Positions 52,983 through 62,179 of a stretch of 64,000 bases of DNA are shown in pieces. The stretch covers positions 248,001 to 312,000 of the forward strand of contig OZ252213.1 in the NCBI GenBank assembly GCA_965249045.1, given 5' to 3'. The translations under genes were made by a program, and so were the position numbers. The notes under the pieces are model-generated. The model saw nothing but the letters and a program-made list of their open reading frames with translations, was not told where the DNA came from and did no database searches. How positions within the stretch are numbered: position 1 is the stretch's first letter; the number at the start of each line of letters is the position of its first letter. Origin of the DNA: Nemesobacter sp965249045 (GTDB taxonomy: Bacteria > Desulfobacterota_D > UBA1144 > Nemesobacterales > Nemesobacteraceae).

Positions 52983-54101
52983 GTTGCTCCCTCCCTTGGA
53001 TTTTCGGTCGCATCATGCAAAAGATATGATTCTATGAAATCCCCTATCTGTCCGTCAAGCACCGCGTCTACTCCTGACGATTCGAAATTCGTACGGTGAT
53101 CTTTCACCATGCGGTAGGGATGCATAACATATGACCTTATCTGACTTCCCCAGCTGATATCTTTTTTTGAAGAGTTTAGCTGCTCCTCTTTTTCTCTTTC
53201 CTCCATTCTCCTAAGTTCATAAAGCCTCGCCTTAAGTATCTTAAAAGCGCTTTCTTTATTCTGGCGCTGAGATCTTTCATTCTGACAGCTTACCACGGTC
53301 CCCGTGGGAATATGCGTGATCCGCACCGCGGAATCAGTCTTGTTAACGTGCTGACCACCTGCCCCGCTTGCACGGTAAGTGTCAATCCTGAGGTCTTTTT
53401 CTTCTATGCTCACCTCTATTGAATCATCAATCTCGGGAGAAACGAAAACCGAGGCAAACGAAGTGTGCCTTCTTTTGTTTGAATCAAACGGAGATATTCT
53501 GACCAATCTGTGAACTCCCGTCTCCGCCTTGAGGTAACCGAATGCAAATTTCCCCTGAGCAAGTATAGTGGCGCTTTTTAAACCGGCTTCCTCTCCGTCC
53601 TGAGTTTCAAGTAACTTTACGGAAAACCCTTTCCTCTCGGCATATCTAAGGTACATGCGAAGAAGCATCTGGGCCCAGTCCTGAGCCTCGGTTCCTCCCG
53701 CTCCGGCGTTTACCGACACAATGGCGTTTCGTATGTCGTCTGCCGCACCGAGAATCCGCTCAAATTCAATTTTGGAAACCCTTGCGTCAAGAGAAGCTAG
53801 CATCTGGCTTACCTCCTCAATAGAATCCGTATCGTCCTCGCTGAGCGCAAGCTCAAAAAGAAACGACGCGTCTTCCATCTCGGAGCACAGTTGCTCGAAT
53901 CCCGAAACGCGATCTTTGATTTGGGACTGCTCTTGAAGCGTTTTGCGCGCTAGCTCGGAGTTATCCCAAAAGCCGGGACCAGTGGCAATTTCTTCAAGTT
54001 CTTTGAGTCTTTTAATCTTGGCAGGCAGGTCAAAGACAGTCTCCTGTCCTGTGGATTCTGCTTCTTAGATCTTCTATCAGACTGTGCAGTTCTTCTTTCA
54101 T
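52979..54101 (-). CDS. prfB: Peptide chain release factor 2, with programmed +1 frameshift
   Basis: RF2 recognises UGA and UAA stops and triggers peptide release. The long frame carries the codon-recognition motif SPF (RISPFDSNKRRHTSF) and the GGQ loop in RASGAGGQHVNK. Its real start is upstream: from ATG 54101, with a perfect AAGGAGG, 23 codons are read to CTT TGA. After a +1 shift the frame continues DLPAKIKRLKELEE into the main part. The full product is about 373 residues, normal for RF2. It is followed by nadK with overlapping stop and start. Confidence 0.96.
54029..54045 (-). promoter_or_regulatory. Programmed ribosomal frameshift site of prfB
   Basis: On the minus strand AGGAG (54041-54045), five bases of spacer, then CTTTGAC (54029-54035). 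The in-frame TGA is read by RF2 itself. When RF2 is low, the ribosome slips +1 on CTT, aided by the internal Shine-Dalgarno-like AGGAG, giving autoregulation. Confidence 0.93.
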
Positions 54102-54253
54102 CTAAGGTACCTCCTTAAAGCTCACCGAAACATAGTACGTAAATAACCTGCGAATTCAAAAAAACAGCGTGCGGATCAATTGAAACAGTATATGTTTGTG
54201 GGTATTTTATCCGCTTTGATTCAATCCCTTAATCATGTGAGGAGAAACACCAA

Positions 54254-55393
54254 ATGAAAAGATTGCTTCTGACCCCGGGGCCCGTGGCGGTTCCAAGCGA
54301 AATAATGGTTGAGATGGCAAGGCCGCTTATTCATCACAGAACCAGCGAGTTCGAGGCTATATTTGAGCGGGTCAGAGAAGGACTGAAACAGATTTTCCAG
54401 ACTGAAAACGAAGTTTTCATACTGGCGGCTTCGGGAACCGGCGCCATGGAAGGAGCGGTTGTAAATACTCTTTGCGCGGGCGACAAGGTGATTACGGTAA
54501 ACGGCGGTAAATTCGGAGAGAGGTGGGGAAAAATCGCAAAGGCCTACGGACTCGAGGTGGATGAGATAAAAGTTACGTGGGGAGAGACGGTTTCACCCGC
54601 AATCATAGAGGAAAAACTTGATAGCGACCCCTCGATAAGGGCGGTTTTGATGCAGGCAAGTGAAACCTCTACAGGCGTGAAGCACCCTACCGAGCAGGTC
54701 GCCGCGATTACCTCGAAAAGAGATGACGTGCTGCTTATAGTTGACGGCATAACGGCAGTCGGGGTGTTTTCTCTTCCGTTTGACGAACTGGGAATAGATG
54801 TTCTCGTGGGCGGCTCGCAGAAGGCTTTCATGCTTCCCCCAGGGCTTTCATTCGCGACAATGAGCGAAAAAGCCTGGGAATTTAACAAAACCTCTGATCT
54901 TCCGAAGTTTTATCTCAATTTTGCCGATTACCTAAAAAGTGCCGAGAAAAACACGACGCCCTGGACTCCGGCCGTCACGCTCATAGTGGGCCTCGGTAAA
55001 GTTATAGAAGGATTTATGGAAGAGGGAATGGAAAACATATACAAAAGACGTCAATTGATGTCTCTTGCAACCCGCGAGGCGCTTGGAGCGATCAACATAG
55101 ATCTTTTCACCACAGACGAAGCAAGCCCAGCCCTTACCGTAGGTGTAGCGCCCGAAGAGATAGGGGCCAAGAAAATTATCTCCGAACTCCAAGCGAAATT
55201 CGGTATGACCGTCGCTGGCGGACAGGATCACGCCAAGGGAAAAATCTTCAGAGTATCCCACATAGGAGATGTTGACCGAAACGACATGGTAGCGTTTGTA
55301 TCGGCCCTTGAATCCGTTTTGGACTCCCTGGGGCACGATTTCGCAAGCGGAGCCGGCGTTTCCAAAGTCTCGGAAATACTGGGAACTGCATAA
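54254..55393 (+). CDS. Class V aminotransferase (alanine-glyoxylate / serine-pyruvate type)
   Basis: The 379-residue PLP enzyme begins LLLTPGPVAVPSEIMVEMARP with HHRTSEFEAIF, has ASGTGAMEGAVVN, the PLP-binding Asp in LLIVDGITAVGV, and the Schiff-base Lys in GGSQKAFMLPPG. Members transfer amino groups between alanine, serine or phosphonates and glyoxylate or pyruvate. The exact substrate is not clear. GAGGAG precedes the ATG. Confidence 0.9.
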   Translation: MKRLLLTPGPVAVPSEIMVEMARPLIHHRTSEFEAIFERVREGLKQIFQTENEVFILAASGTGAMEGAVVNTLCAGDKVITVNGGKFGERWGKIAKAYGLEVDEIKVTWGETVSPAIIEEKLDSDPSIRAVLMQASETSTGVKHPTEQVAAITSKRDDVLLIVDGITAVGVFSLPFDELGIDVLVGGSQKAFMLPPGLSFATMSEKAWEFNKTSDLPKFYLNFADYLKSAEKNTTPWTPAVTLIVGLGKVIEGFMEEGMENIYKRRQLMSLATREALGAINIDLFTTDEASPALTVGVAPEEIGAKKIISELQAKFGMTVAGGQDHAKGKIFRVSHIGDVDRNDMVAFVSALESVLDSLGHDFASGAGVSKVSEILGTA

Positions 55394-55450
55394 CTGCTTC
55401 TATCATGCAATGCCTGAACTTCAGGCAGGCTGAACCAGGAAGACTTTTTC

Positions 55451-56122
55451 ATGAAACACTTCTCCGCAGAAACTTTCCGTTTTCTAAAAGACCTCGGCAG
55501 TCTGCGCGACAAAAAGTGGTTCGAAGAAAATCGCGAGCGGTATGAGGGAAGCCTTCTTGGTCCGCTGCGCCAGGCCGTTACCGATATTGGCCCGAGCCTT
55601 CGCGAAGTGATCAAAGACTGCGAGATACGCCCCGCAGTCAATAAAACGATTACCCGGATTAACAGAGACATGCGTTTTGCCAAGGGGCAAAGTCCTTACA
55701 AAGACAACATGCTCGCCCTTTTTTACAGAGAGGGACGTAAAAGACTTGATGCTCAATTGTTTTTGGGTCTTCAGCCGGAAGGCGTCTGGCGAGGGCTTTA
55801 CGTACCCACCCCGCTGCTCGCCTCGGATGCCCCGATGGCCCGGGAAATCAAAAATGATCCGCAAGCCGTCGTCGACCTCACCCAAGACATCGGCATTGGA
55901 GATGATATAGATTTAGTTGCGTGCAAAAAGTACGGGGAAGTTGACCGGGCACTCGACCCCGCAGATGCGGAAAGTTTCCTCGAAGGCCCACACCTTTGCG
56001 CTCTTCAGACATGCGAACCGAATGAAGTTGCAGCCAACGCTGCCACCTTTATCCGCGAAACCCGAGACCTGCTAGTCCGGCTCGTTCCCCTCTGGAAACT
56101 CTATTCGGGAACTGTAAAATAA
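55451..56122 (+). CDS. DUF2461 (TIGR02453) family protein
   Basis: The 223-residue protein matches DUF2461. It has the FLKDLGSLRDKKWFEENRERYE start, RINRDMRFAKGQSPYKDNMLALFYREG near residues 65-95 (the conserved core, NRDMRFAKGQSPYK), and LQPEGVWRGLYVP. The function of the family is unknown. It lies 57 bp after the aminotransferase on the same strand. Confidence 0.88.
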   Translation: MKHFSAETFRFLKDLGSLRDKKWFEENRERYEGSLLGPLRQAVTDIGPSLREVIKDCEIRPAVNKTITRINRDMRFAKGQSPYKDNMLALFYREGRKRLDAQLFLGLQPEGVWRGLYVPTPLLASDAPMAREIKNDPQAVVDLTQDIGIGDDIDLVACKKYGEVDRALDPADAESFLEGPHLCALQTCEPNEVAANAATFIRETRDLLVRLVPLWKLYSGTVK

Positions 56123-56193
56123 AGATGGTTCGCTTACAGTTTCAATTGTCTCTGTTCCGCTTTGTTCGCAGGATAGATCGTCACAATTGTTTC

Positions 56194-56499
56194 TTACCTG
56201 ATTACTTCAAAACTGATTTTGAGCCGTGTACCGGTTGCCTGCGCAATTTTCTTTAGCGTATTCGTAGAAGGATGAATCCTTCCACTCTCGAACCTAGCCA
56301 CAGCAGATTGTGTCGTCTGAATTCTTTCGGCTAATTGTGCTTGAGTCAGCCCTGCCTGAGTACGAGCTTCAATAAGCAGGCGTGCAACTTCAAATTCCGG
56401 CCTGAGTTCCTCATACGCAGACCTATACTCCGGATCCTTGCTCCATTTTTTGTGTAATTCGCTTACCTTACCCACTTGGACACCTCCTGTAATATCCAT
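56194..56499 (-). CDS. HigA-type XRE antitoxin
   Basis: The product is about 101 residues. The N-terminal part SELHKKWSKDPEYRSAYEEL and the helix-turn-helix LTQAQLAERIQTTQSAVARFESG are typical of HigA antitoxins paired with Gp49-like HigB toxins. It should bind its own promoter and neutralise the toxin. The start could be the ATG at 56499 or a GTG at 56475, which has an ideal AGGAGGT six bases upstream. The upstream toxin gene is broken, so this is an orphan antitoxin. Confidence 0.85.
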   Translation of the reverse strand: MDITGGVQVGKVSELHKKWSKDPEYRSAYEELRPEFEVARLLIEARTQAGLTQAQLAERIQTTQSAVARFESGRIHPSTNTLKKIAQATGTRLKISFEVIR

Positions 56500-56568
56500 T
56501 TGGACTCCCTTTAAGGTTCGCAATGTCCTTTTATTTTTACTCTAATCAATTTACTTCTTATAAATTTC

Positions 56569-56897
56569 TCACCCCGCTTCTCCTAATATGTTTTTAGCGC
56601 GTTGCAGCGCCAAATCAATTTCTCGCTTCGGTGTCTTCTGCGTTTTCTTCATGAAAACCCGCGCCGCTATAACCCGCTTGTGCGGAACCTTTACGTAGAG
56701 TGCTCGTGATGATTTCATGCGCATCTCCCAAAGGGGCCATCCAGATGCTTTACATGAGGCATACCAACTTGCTCATAACCAAACTCTTCAATCAACTGGG
56801 AGATGTGTATAAACTTAGCACGCACCTCTACAGGCAGATCTTCAAGTTCTTTGTCTACAGAATCACTTAGACTTTCCACCGTCCAAGCCATAGCCAT
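56569..56897 (-). pseudogene. HigB-type (phage Gp49-like, RelE superfamily) toxin, frameshifted
   Basis: The first 60 codons read WTVESLSDSVDKELEDLPVE and GMPHVKHLDGPF, as in Gp49-like HigB toxins. The frame then fails. Adding one base in the run of T at about 56725-56730 restores WEMRMKSSRALYVKV and then FMKKTQKTPKREIDLALQRA, the expected C terminus, to a stop at 56569. A few residues between MRMK and RALYV also seem to be missing compared with the family. The toxin is therefore inactive unless the shift is an assembly error. Confidence 0.8.
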
Positions 56898-56899
56898 TA

Positions 56900-56923
56900 C
56901 ATTATAGCATATATGCTATAATG
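56900..56923. promoter_or_regulatory. Perfect 24-bp palindromic operator upstream of the HigB/HigA pair
   Basis: The sequence CATTATAGCATA and its exact reverse complement TATGCTATAATG are fused head to head. The palindrome contains a TATAAT on each strand. It ends 3 bp before the HigB start. This is the usual site for autorepression by a HigA dimer. Confidence 0.85.
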
Positions 56924-57056
56924 TCAAGATATAAAACTTCAAAATCTTTCAGAAATCATCAAGACCTTATGACAAACTATAAATTTCTTGAGAAAATTAC
57001 TGGCCTCAAATTTTACATGGATAACTAGACGCTTCCGTATTAAGAAAGGTGGGAAA

Positions 57057-57338
57057 TCAGGAAAAATGCTTTGAGACAAGCGGGTCGTTGTCTATTTCCG
57101 AGATCAGATAACCGGTTCCGTAATAATCGCCCGAGTTGTGGTAGAGTCTCACTCCTTGGGGAGTCGTGAGGTAGCTTCCCGTTTTTACGGTTTGTTCCGG
57201 AAGATCAACTTCGTATACCGTGTAGCCGATCGTTCCAGAACCGATATCAACTTTTTTCCGCTCTTCTCTGAGCTTCTTAACGCTTTTCGCGATCTCCCAG
57301 GCCTTGGGATAGATGTGTCCTTTAACGAGAAATTTCAT
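57057..57338 (-). CDS. Hypothetical protein
   Basis: The 93-residue frame from ATG 57338 begins MKFLVKGHIYPKAWEIAKSV and contains a beta-rich middle (SGTIGYTVYEVDLPEQTVKTG). I recognise no family. It is the last gene of a minus-strand run after aroC and a cysteine-rich unknown protein, separated by 14 bp from the latter, which supports it being expressed. No strong ribosome binding site is visible. Confidence 0.5.
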   Translation of the reverse strand: MKFLVKGHIYPKAWEIAKSVKKLREERKKVDIGSGTIGYTVYEVDLPEQTVKTGSYLTTPQGVRLYHNSGDYYGTGYLISEIDNDPLVSKHFS

Positions 57339-57352
57339 GACAACCAGAAAAA

Positions 57353-57697
57353 CTAAACGACATCCATCTCCACGCGGTCTATTAAGCCGATACACATCAT
57401 GATCTTGTCTATCGCCGGATTCCTCTCATGAATGAAATTTTCCGAGATCTCGCCTCCGCAGTCCCCGCAAGTTTCCTCCTCGTCGGATTCCTTCTCGCAA
57501 TCCCCGCAGTAATATGTCTTGAGGTTATACCAATGTAAAGAGGAATAAAGAAGCTCCCTGAAACCGCTTTTGCTAAGACATTCTCCCCACTCGGAAATTG
57601 CCTCAACCAGATTGCTGCGGTAGTAATCCGGTATGTCCTCCAGGTGTCCCGAGTATATCTCCGCCTCTCCTACGTAAATTCTGAACAGTTCCGACAT
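57353..57697 (-). CDS. Hypothetical protein with two CxxC pairs
   Basis: The 114-residue acidic protein has CGDCEKES and ETCGDCGGE near residues 64-83, a probable zinc ribbon in the middle of the chain. The flanks are helical (DYYRSNLVEAISEWGECL and NPAIDKIMMCIGLIDRVEM). I do not recognise the family. It starts 10 bp after the aroC stop on the same strand and is probably co-transcribed. Confidence 0.6.
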   Translation of the reverse strand: MSELFRIYVGEAEIYSGHLEDIPDYYRSNLVEAISEWGECLSKSGFRELLYSSLHWYNLKTYYCGDCEKESDEEETCGDCGGEISENFIHERNPAIDKIMMCIGLIDRVEMDVV

Positions 57698-57707
57698 GGC
57701 AGTAAAA

Positions 57708-58778
57708 TCAAATCGTTGACAGTTTTGAGATCAGCAGATGATCAACCAAAACGAGATTGACCATGGCCTCTGCTATGGGAACCGCCCTGGGGCAAAGACA
57801 CGGGTCGTGTCTTCCCTTTACCCGCAGTTCCTTTTTTTCTCCTTTTTTATCCACTGTGTCCTGCACCTGGGATATGGAAGAAGTGGGTTTTATGGCGATT
57901 CTGACGACCAGATCCGCCCCGCTCGTTATCCCGCCGAGAAGCCCACCCGAGTTGTTAGTTTTAAAACCGAGAGTTCCGTCTTCCTTTTTATACATAAGAT
58001 CGTTTACCTGCGAACCTTTTTTCTCAACGACCCCGAAACCCATGCCCACTTCAAAGCCCCTTATTCCCCCTATGCTCATAAGAGCACGGGCAAGATCTGC
58101 ATCAAGCTTGTTAAAAACGGGCTCGCCGAGACCCGAAGGAAGCCCCTGGGACACAACCTCAACGGTTCCTCCTACGGAATCTCCCTGTTTTCTCACAGAT
58201 TCTATAAGATCAATCATCTTCTGGGCGGCTTCTTGGTCAGGACAGCGAACCGGGTTTTCCTCGACACGGTCAAAATCAATATCCTGAGCGACGATGTCTC
58301 CCACCTGCTTTACGTATCCCGTGGTAGTCACTCCGTGGAAGTTCAGGATTTTTTTCGCTATCGCGGCCGCCGCTACCCGACCGACTGTCTCCCGCGCTGA
58401 AGAGCGGCCGCCGCCACGGTGATCCCTGCGACCGTACTTTTCATCGTAGGTGAAATCGGCGTGGCCGGGACGATAGACGTCTTTTATGTCCTCGTAGGAT
58501 TTCGATATGGCGTCTATGTTTCTCACCATCATGGAGATGGGAGTTCCAAGGGTTTTCCCGTCAAAGACGCCCGAGAGTATCTCGATTCTGTCAGCTTCTT
58601 TTCTCTGGGTGGTGATCCGGCTTTGCCCGGGACGTCTTCTGTCAAGCTCGTACTGTATGTCCTCAGCAGAGATCGCAAGTCCCGCGGGACAGCCGTCAAC
58701 AATCACTCCCAGAGCCAAACCGTGGGACTCTCCCCAAGTGGTAATCCTGAAAAATCTTCCGAAACTGTTTCCTGCCAC
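57708..58778 (-). CDS. aroC: Chorismate synthase
   Basis: AroC catalyses the last step of the shikimate pathway, using reduced FMN. The 356-residue protein has the signatures GESHGLALGVIVDGCPAG, YRPGHADFTYDEKYGRRDHRGGGR (core GRRDHRGGGRSSARET) and FKTNNSGGLLGGITSG, plus RHDPCLCPRAVPIAEAM near the end. The start is GTG with AGAGAG upstream. It lies 13 bp downstream of an epimerase gene. Confidence 0.96.
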   Translation of the reverse strand: MAGNSFGRFFRITTWGESHGLALGVIVDGCPAGLAISAEDIQYELDRRRPGQSRITTQRKEADRIEILSGVFDGKTLGTPISMMVRNIDAISKSYEDIKDVYRPGHADFTYDEKYGRRDHRGGGRSSARETVGRVAAAAIAKKILNFHGVTTTGYVKQVGDIVAQDIDFDRVEENPVRCPDQEAAQKMIDLIESVRKQGDSVGGTVEVVSQGLPSGLGEPVFNKLDADLARALMSIGGIRGFEVGMGFGVVEKKGSQVNDLMYKKEDGTLGFKTNNSGGLLGGITSGADLVVRIAIKPTSSISQVQDTVDKKGEKKELRVKGRHDPCLCPRAVPIAEAMVNLVLVDHLLISKLSTI

Positions 58779-58791
58779 TTTACTCTCTTTT

Positions 58792-59778
58792 TTAGCTCAG
58801 ATGACCGTTCTCTCTGAACCACTCAACGGTTTTCCGTATAGTCTGCTCAATGGGAGTTGTAGTAAATCCAAGTTCCCTTACAGCCTTTGAATTGTCAGCG
58901 TGCCAGTTGTATCTTGAAAGTTTTATGGAATCAATATCGAGCGTGGAATAATTCGGAAATCCTAGCCCCAGGACCCTCTCAAGCAGAAACGCCGTGGTAT
59001 AAGCAAACACGTAGGGGATTTTGATTTTGGGGGCCGAGACGCCGGTTATTTTCTCAAGAAGAGCAAAGTAACCGCGCACGTCAACGTTTTCGTTTGAAAG
59101 TATATAGCGCTCTCCAGGCTTTCCATTCTTCTCCGCTAGCAGGTGTCCGTTCGCAACGTCATCAACGTCAACAACATTAAAGGTGCCGTCCATGTAACCC
59201 GGGAATCTCTTCTTGCAGAACCAAAGAACCGATCCCGAGCTTGAAAGGTAGATGTCCCCGGCGCCAAGAACCACCGAAGGATTCAGTATGACCACGGGAA
59301 GTCCTTTTTCGCTGAAGCTCACGGCCTCTCTTTCCGCGAGATACTTGCAGTTCATATACCCTATTCCCTCGGAGTAAAGGTCATACTGGGTAGATTCAGT
59401 TACCGGAGAACCGTCCCGCTCAACCCCGATTGCGGCGAGGCTGCTTGTGAAAACGACCTTCGACATCCCCACATCCATGGCCACGGAAAGAACGTTTGAA
59501 GCGCCACGCACGTTTATGTCCAGCATTTTCTGGTGATCGGATTTTTTAAACGATACGAACCCCGCGGTATGGAAAAGCGTGTCGCATCCGGAAAAAGCGG
59601 CTTTAAGAGAATCGGGGTCACCGACATCCCCGTAGACCTTCTCCACGTCAAGAGAGTCTATATTTTTCGTATTGCTTGTTTTCCTTAGGAGAACTTTGAC
59701 CCTGTCGCCCCTCTCAACCAGTTTCCTCGTTATATGCGATCCTATAAACCCGGTCGCTCCCGTAACTACTGTCGCCAT
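58792..59778 (-). CDS. NAD-dependent epimerase/dehydratase, HpnA-like
   Basis: The 328-residue extended short-chain dehydrogenase has the NAD-binding VTGATGFIGSHITRKL. It has FTSSLAAIGV, the catalytic Tyr-Lys in GYMNCKYLAE, and PSVVLGAGD. Overall it resembles the hopanoid-associated sugar epimerases (HpnA) and dihydroflavonol-reductase-like proteins. No other hopanoid gene is nearby, so the name is by similarity only. I start at the second ATG, which has GGAGGG eight bases before it. Confidence 0.82.
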   Translation of the reverse strand: MATVVTGATGFIGSHITRKLVERGDRVKVLLRKTSNTKNIDSLDVEKVYGDVGDPDSLKAAFSGCDTLFHTAGFVSFKKSDHQKMLDINVRGASNVLSVAMDVGMSKVVFTSSLAAIGVERDGSPVTESTQYDLYSEGIGYMNCKYLAEREAVSFSEKGLPVVILNPSVVLGAGDIYLSSSGSVLWFCKKRFPGYMDGTFNVVDVDDVANGHLLAEKNGKPGERYILSNENVDVRGYFALLEKITGVSAPKIKIPYVFAYTTAFLLERVLGLGFPNYSTLDIDSIKLSRYNWHADNSKAVRELGFTTTPIEQTIRKTVEWFRENGHLS

Positions 59779-59887
59779 CTGCATTTCCCTCCGGGAAAAT
59801 TAATTGAAGAAAAACCCTATTTGAAGAGTATAACAATTCCGCCGGATAATGTACAAGGACACGAGGCCGCGTACGGTTAAAACCCCT

Positions 59888-60919
59888 TCACGCTATTATC
59901 ATCGAGTCACCGTAACTCAAGAACCTGTAATCGCGTGACTTCGCTTCCTCGTAGGCGGCAAGTGCAAGTTCCCGATCACCGCAGAACGTGGAAACAAGCA
60001 TAAGAAGGGTTGAACGCGGCATATGAAAATTGGTTATAAGAACGTCGACAAGTCTGAATTCGTACGGAGGTCTTATAAAAAGATCCGTTCTTCCGGAAAA
60101 AGGCCTCATCTTGCCTCCCTCGCTCCCTGCGGACTCAAGAGTCCTTGTAACAGTAGTTCCGACGGAAATAATTCTCCTTTTCTCCGCTTTTGCTTCGTTT
60201 ACGGCTTCGGCAGTCTCCCTTGGAACCGAGATGCGTTCTGAATGCATCACGTGGTTATCTATCAATTCTTCCTTTACGGGCCTGAAAGTCCCTTCTCCGA
60301 CATGGAGAGTGACATATTTCATCAAAACACCCTTTTCACGAAGATCCGATAGAAGTTCCAGATCGAAATGAAGACCGGCTGTCGGAGCGGCAACAGCTCC
60401 CTCCTGGGTCGCGTAAACGGTCTGATAGGTTTTTTTATCCGACGGTTCGGGTTCTCTTGTTATGTAGGGCGGAAGCGGCATCCGTCCCGCGCTGCCAATA
60501 ATCTGCTCGACGGGCTCGTTGAATCTTATTGTCCAGTTTTTATCGGGTTCCCTTTTCAGAGTGCCCGATACTCCTCCGTCAAGCTTTACCTGAAGACCAT
60601 CGCTCGGGTTTTTAAAAAGTACTTTCCACTGAGTCTCATCCTTTTTCTCGGTAAGAAGAAACTCCACGATTCCCCTTCGGTCCACGTGTCCCGCAAGCCT
60701 TGCGGGAATAACCTTGGTGTTGTTTAAAACCATGAGGTCGCCGCGGCGGAGCAGATCCTTAAGATCAGAGAACTTGGCGTGGGAAAAACGCTGCGTTTTC
60801 CTATCAACCACAAGAAGTCGGGAGGAGCTGCGCTTGGAAAGCGGGTAGTGCGCAATCAGCCGCGGAGGCAGATCATAGTCGAATTGATCCGTTTGGGAAT
60901 TATATACTTGTTTACCCAT
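59888..60919 (-). CDS. queA: S-adenosylmethionine:tRNA ribosyltransferase-isomerase
   Basis: QueA adds the ribose part of SAM to preQ1-tRNA in queuosine synthesis. The 343-residue protein has FDYDLPPRLIAHYPL and the family motifs GRIVEFLL-like RGIVEFLLTE, AVAAPTAGLHFD, LHVGEGTFRPV, and NFHMPRSTLLMLVSTF. The ATG at 60919 gives a 12-residue leader (MGKQVYNSQTDQ) before the usual FDYDLPP. Most of that leader is encoded by a 25-bp repeat that recurs, inverted, beyond the other end of the adjacent TnpB element. No ribosome binding site is visible. Confidence 0.93.
   Translation of the reverse strand: MGKQVYNSQTDQFDYDLPPRLIAHYPLSKRSSSRLLVVDRKTQRFSHAKFSDLKDLLRRGDLMVLNNTKVIPARLAGHVDRRGIVEFLLTEKKDETQWKVLFKNPSDGLQVKLDGGVSGTLKREPDKNWTIRFNEPVEQIIGSAGRMPLPPYITREPEPSDKKTYQTVYATQEGAVAAPTAGLHFDLELLSDLREKGVLMKYVTLHVGEGTFRPVKEELIDNHVMHSERISVPRETAEAVNEAKAEKRRIISVGTTVTRTLESAGSEGGKMRPFSGRTDLFIRPPYEFRLVDVLITNFHMPRSTLLMLVSTFCGDRELALAAYEEAKSRDYRFLSYGDSMIIA
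60894..60918 (-). repeat. 25-bp inverted repeat at the right end of the TnpB element, inside queA
   Basis: On the minus strand it reads TGGGTAAACAAGTATATAAT then TCCCA. It is the start of the queA coding sequence (from the second base of the ATG). Its partner is at 62174-62198 in opposite orientation, differing at two positions. Confidence 0.85.
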
Positions 60920-62141
60920 AGGGTAGTCTCGTATCAATTTCACGGTTCATCGGGACTGTGCTAATACCAAAAACCTCCCCGTGCAGTCGCGCCATTCCCA
61001 GACGCCTTATGTTCATTGCCGCATTCATGTCCGCATTGAACGCAAAGCCGCAACCCACACATAGGAACCGTGCTTGGGTTTTACGGTTCTCTTTATCCAC
61101 ATGCCTGCATTCGGAGCATGTCTGACTTGTGTACGCGGGATTTACTTCTATCAGCCTCCCGCACTTGTACTCAAGATTCCTTCTAAATCCCCCGAGGGCG
61201 GTATCCTGCATTGCCCTGTTAAGTCCCGTCTTCTGCTTCACGTTCTTTCCGGGATTCTCTATCGTACCCTTTGCAGAAGCCGTCATGTTCATGACCTTTA
61301 AGTCTTCCACTATCACGGTTCCGCATTTCTCGGCAATCTCCTTTGTAGTCTGATGAATCCAGTTCTTGCGGATATTGGCTATCTTTCTGCTCATCTTCGC
61401 AAGCTTCTTCTTTGTGTTCTTCCGCCTGTTAGACCCCTTGACCTGCCTTGCCATCCTTCGCTGATACCGCTTCCGCCTTGCTTCTTTCTTCCTTAAATCG
61501 GGCAGGAAATAGAAATGTCCATCCGAAGTGGCAACCTGGTGGACATTCATGTCAACACCTAAGAACTCACCATCGTCCTGTCTCCGTTCCACTTCAACCT
61601 CGTAAGAGACAAAAGCACGCCATCTGTGCCCGTCATGGCGAAGCACAACCTGCTTGGGTGCGCCGTCCTCGTAAGGATTGCCTCCCCTGCGGGTCAGGGT
61701 TACCCAGCCGACCAAGGGAATGCGGAGGAGGCTATATTTTCCGTCCAGCTTTTTTATCCCGAAATTCTCCTTGCTGGGAAGTGTGAAGCTGGGGGCGGTT
61801 CTCTTTCTGCTTTTCGGCTTCGGGAAACCCTTTTTGCCGGCCATCGCCTCTTTCAATGCGTCAGCAAAATACTTGAGGGTATGCTTGATCGGATTGGCGG
61901 GGAGTTCTCGCATCCACTCCGTCTCATGCCTTAGCCTGGTGAATTCCACATCGAGGCTGAAATAACTGGTCTGCGGTCGCTCCCCCTTGCCGTTTTTGAA
62001 TGCTTGGTAGTCGGCAAGGTTCTTCTCCCGAAAATGGTTCCAGACGTACCGACAAGCTCCTGCTATCTGGAACATCTTCCTTGCCTTAGCCCTCGCAGCA
62101 GGTAGGACGACAAACTCTACAGTGCGTATTTCTTGAGTCAT
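60912..62141 (-). CDS. tnpB: TnpB (OrfB), RNA-guided nuclease of the IS605 family
   Basis: The 409-residue protein has the N-terminal OrfB helix-turn-helix region (AGACRYVWNHFREKNLADYQ). The split RuvC-like active site is intact: Asp in FLGVDMNVHQ, Glu in VIVEDLKVMNM, and Asp in FNADMNAAMNI. A zinc ribbon (TCSECRHVDK, CVGCGF) precedes the last Asp. TnpB uses an RNA made from the element's 3' end to cut donor sites and retain the element. Here the stop codon lies inside or at the right-end repeat, next to queA. No tnpA accompanies it. Confidence 0.94.
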   Translation of the reverse strand: MTQEIRTVEFVVLPAARAKARKMFQIAGACRYVWNHFREKNLADYQAFKNGKGERPQTSYFSLDVEFTRLRHETEWMRELPANPIKHTLKYFADALKEAMAGKKGFPKPKSRKRTAPSFTLPSKENFGIKKLDGKYSLLRIPLVGWVTLTRRGGNPYEDGAPKQVVLRHDGHRWRAFVSYEVEVERRQDDGEFLGVDMNVHQVATSDGHFYFLPDLRKKEARRKRYQRRMARQVKGSNRRKNTKKKLAKMSRKIANIRKNWIHQTTKEIAEKCGTVIVEDLKVMNMTASAKGTIENPGKNVKQKTGLNRAMQDTALGGFRRNLEYKCGRLIEVNPAYTSQTCSECRHVDKENRKTQARFLCVGCGFAFNADMNAAMNIRRLGMARLHGEVFGISTVPMNREIDTRLPYG

Positions 62142-62153
62142 TACAGTATGTTA

Positions 62154-62179
62154 TACCCAATTGTCATGTGATTTGGGTA
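62154..62179. repeat. Left-end hairpin of the TnpB element
   Basis: TACCCAA (62154-62160) and TTGGGTA (62173-62179) form a 7-bp stem with a 12-nt loop, 13 bp upstream of the tnpB start. Such subterminal hairpins mark IS200/IS605 left ends. Confidence 0.7.

Noticed and set aside
57738..58400. 220-codon open frame antisense to aroC
   Set aside because: aroC on the other strand has all family signatures; this frame shows none.
61448..61965. Plus-strand frames antisense to tnpB
   Set aside because: tnpB has its complete active site and zinc ribbon; these frames have none. An antisense RNA cannot be excluded but nothing supports it.
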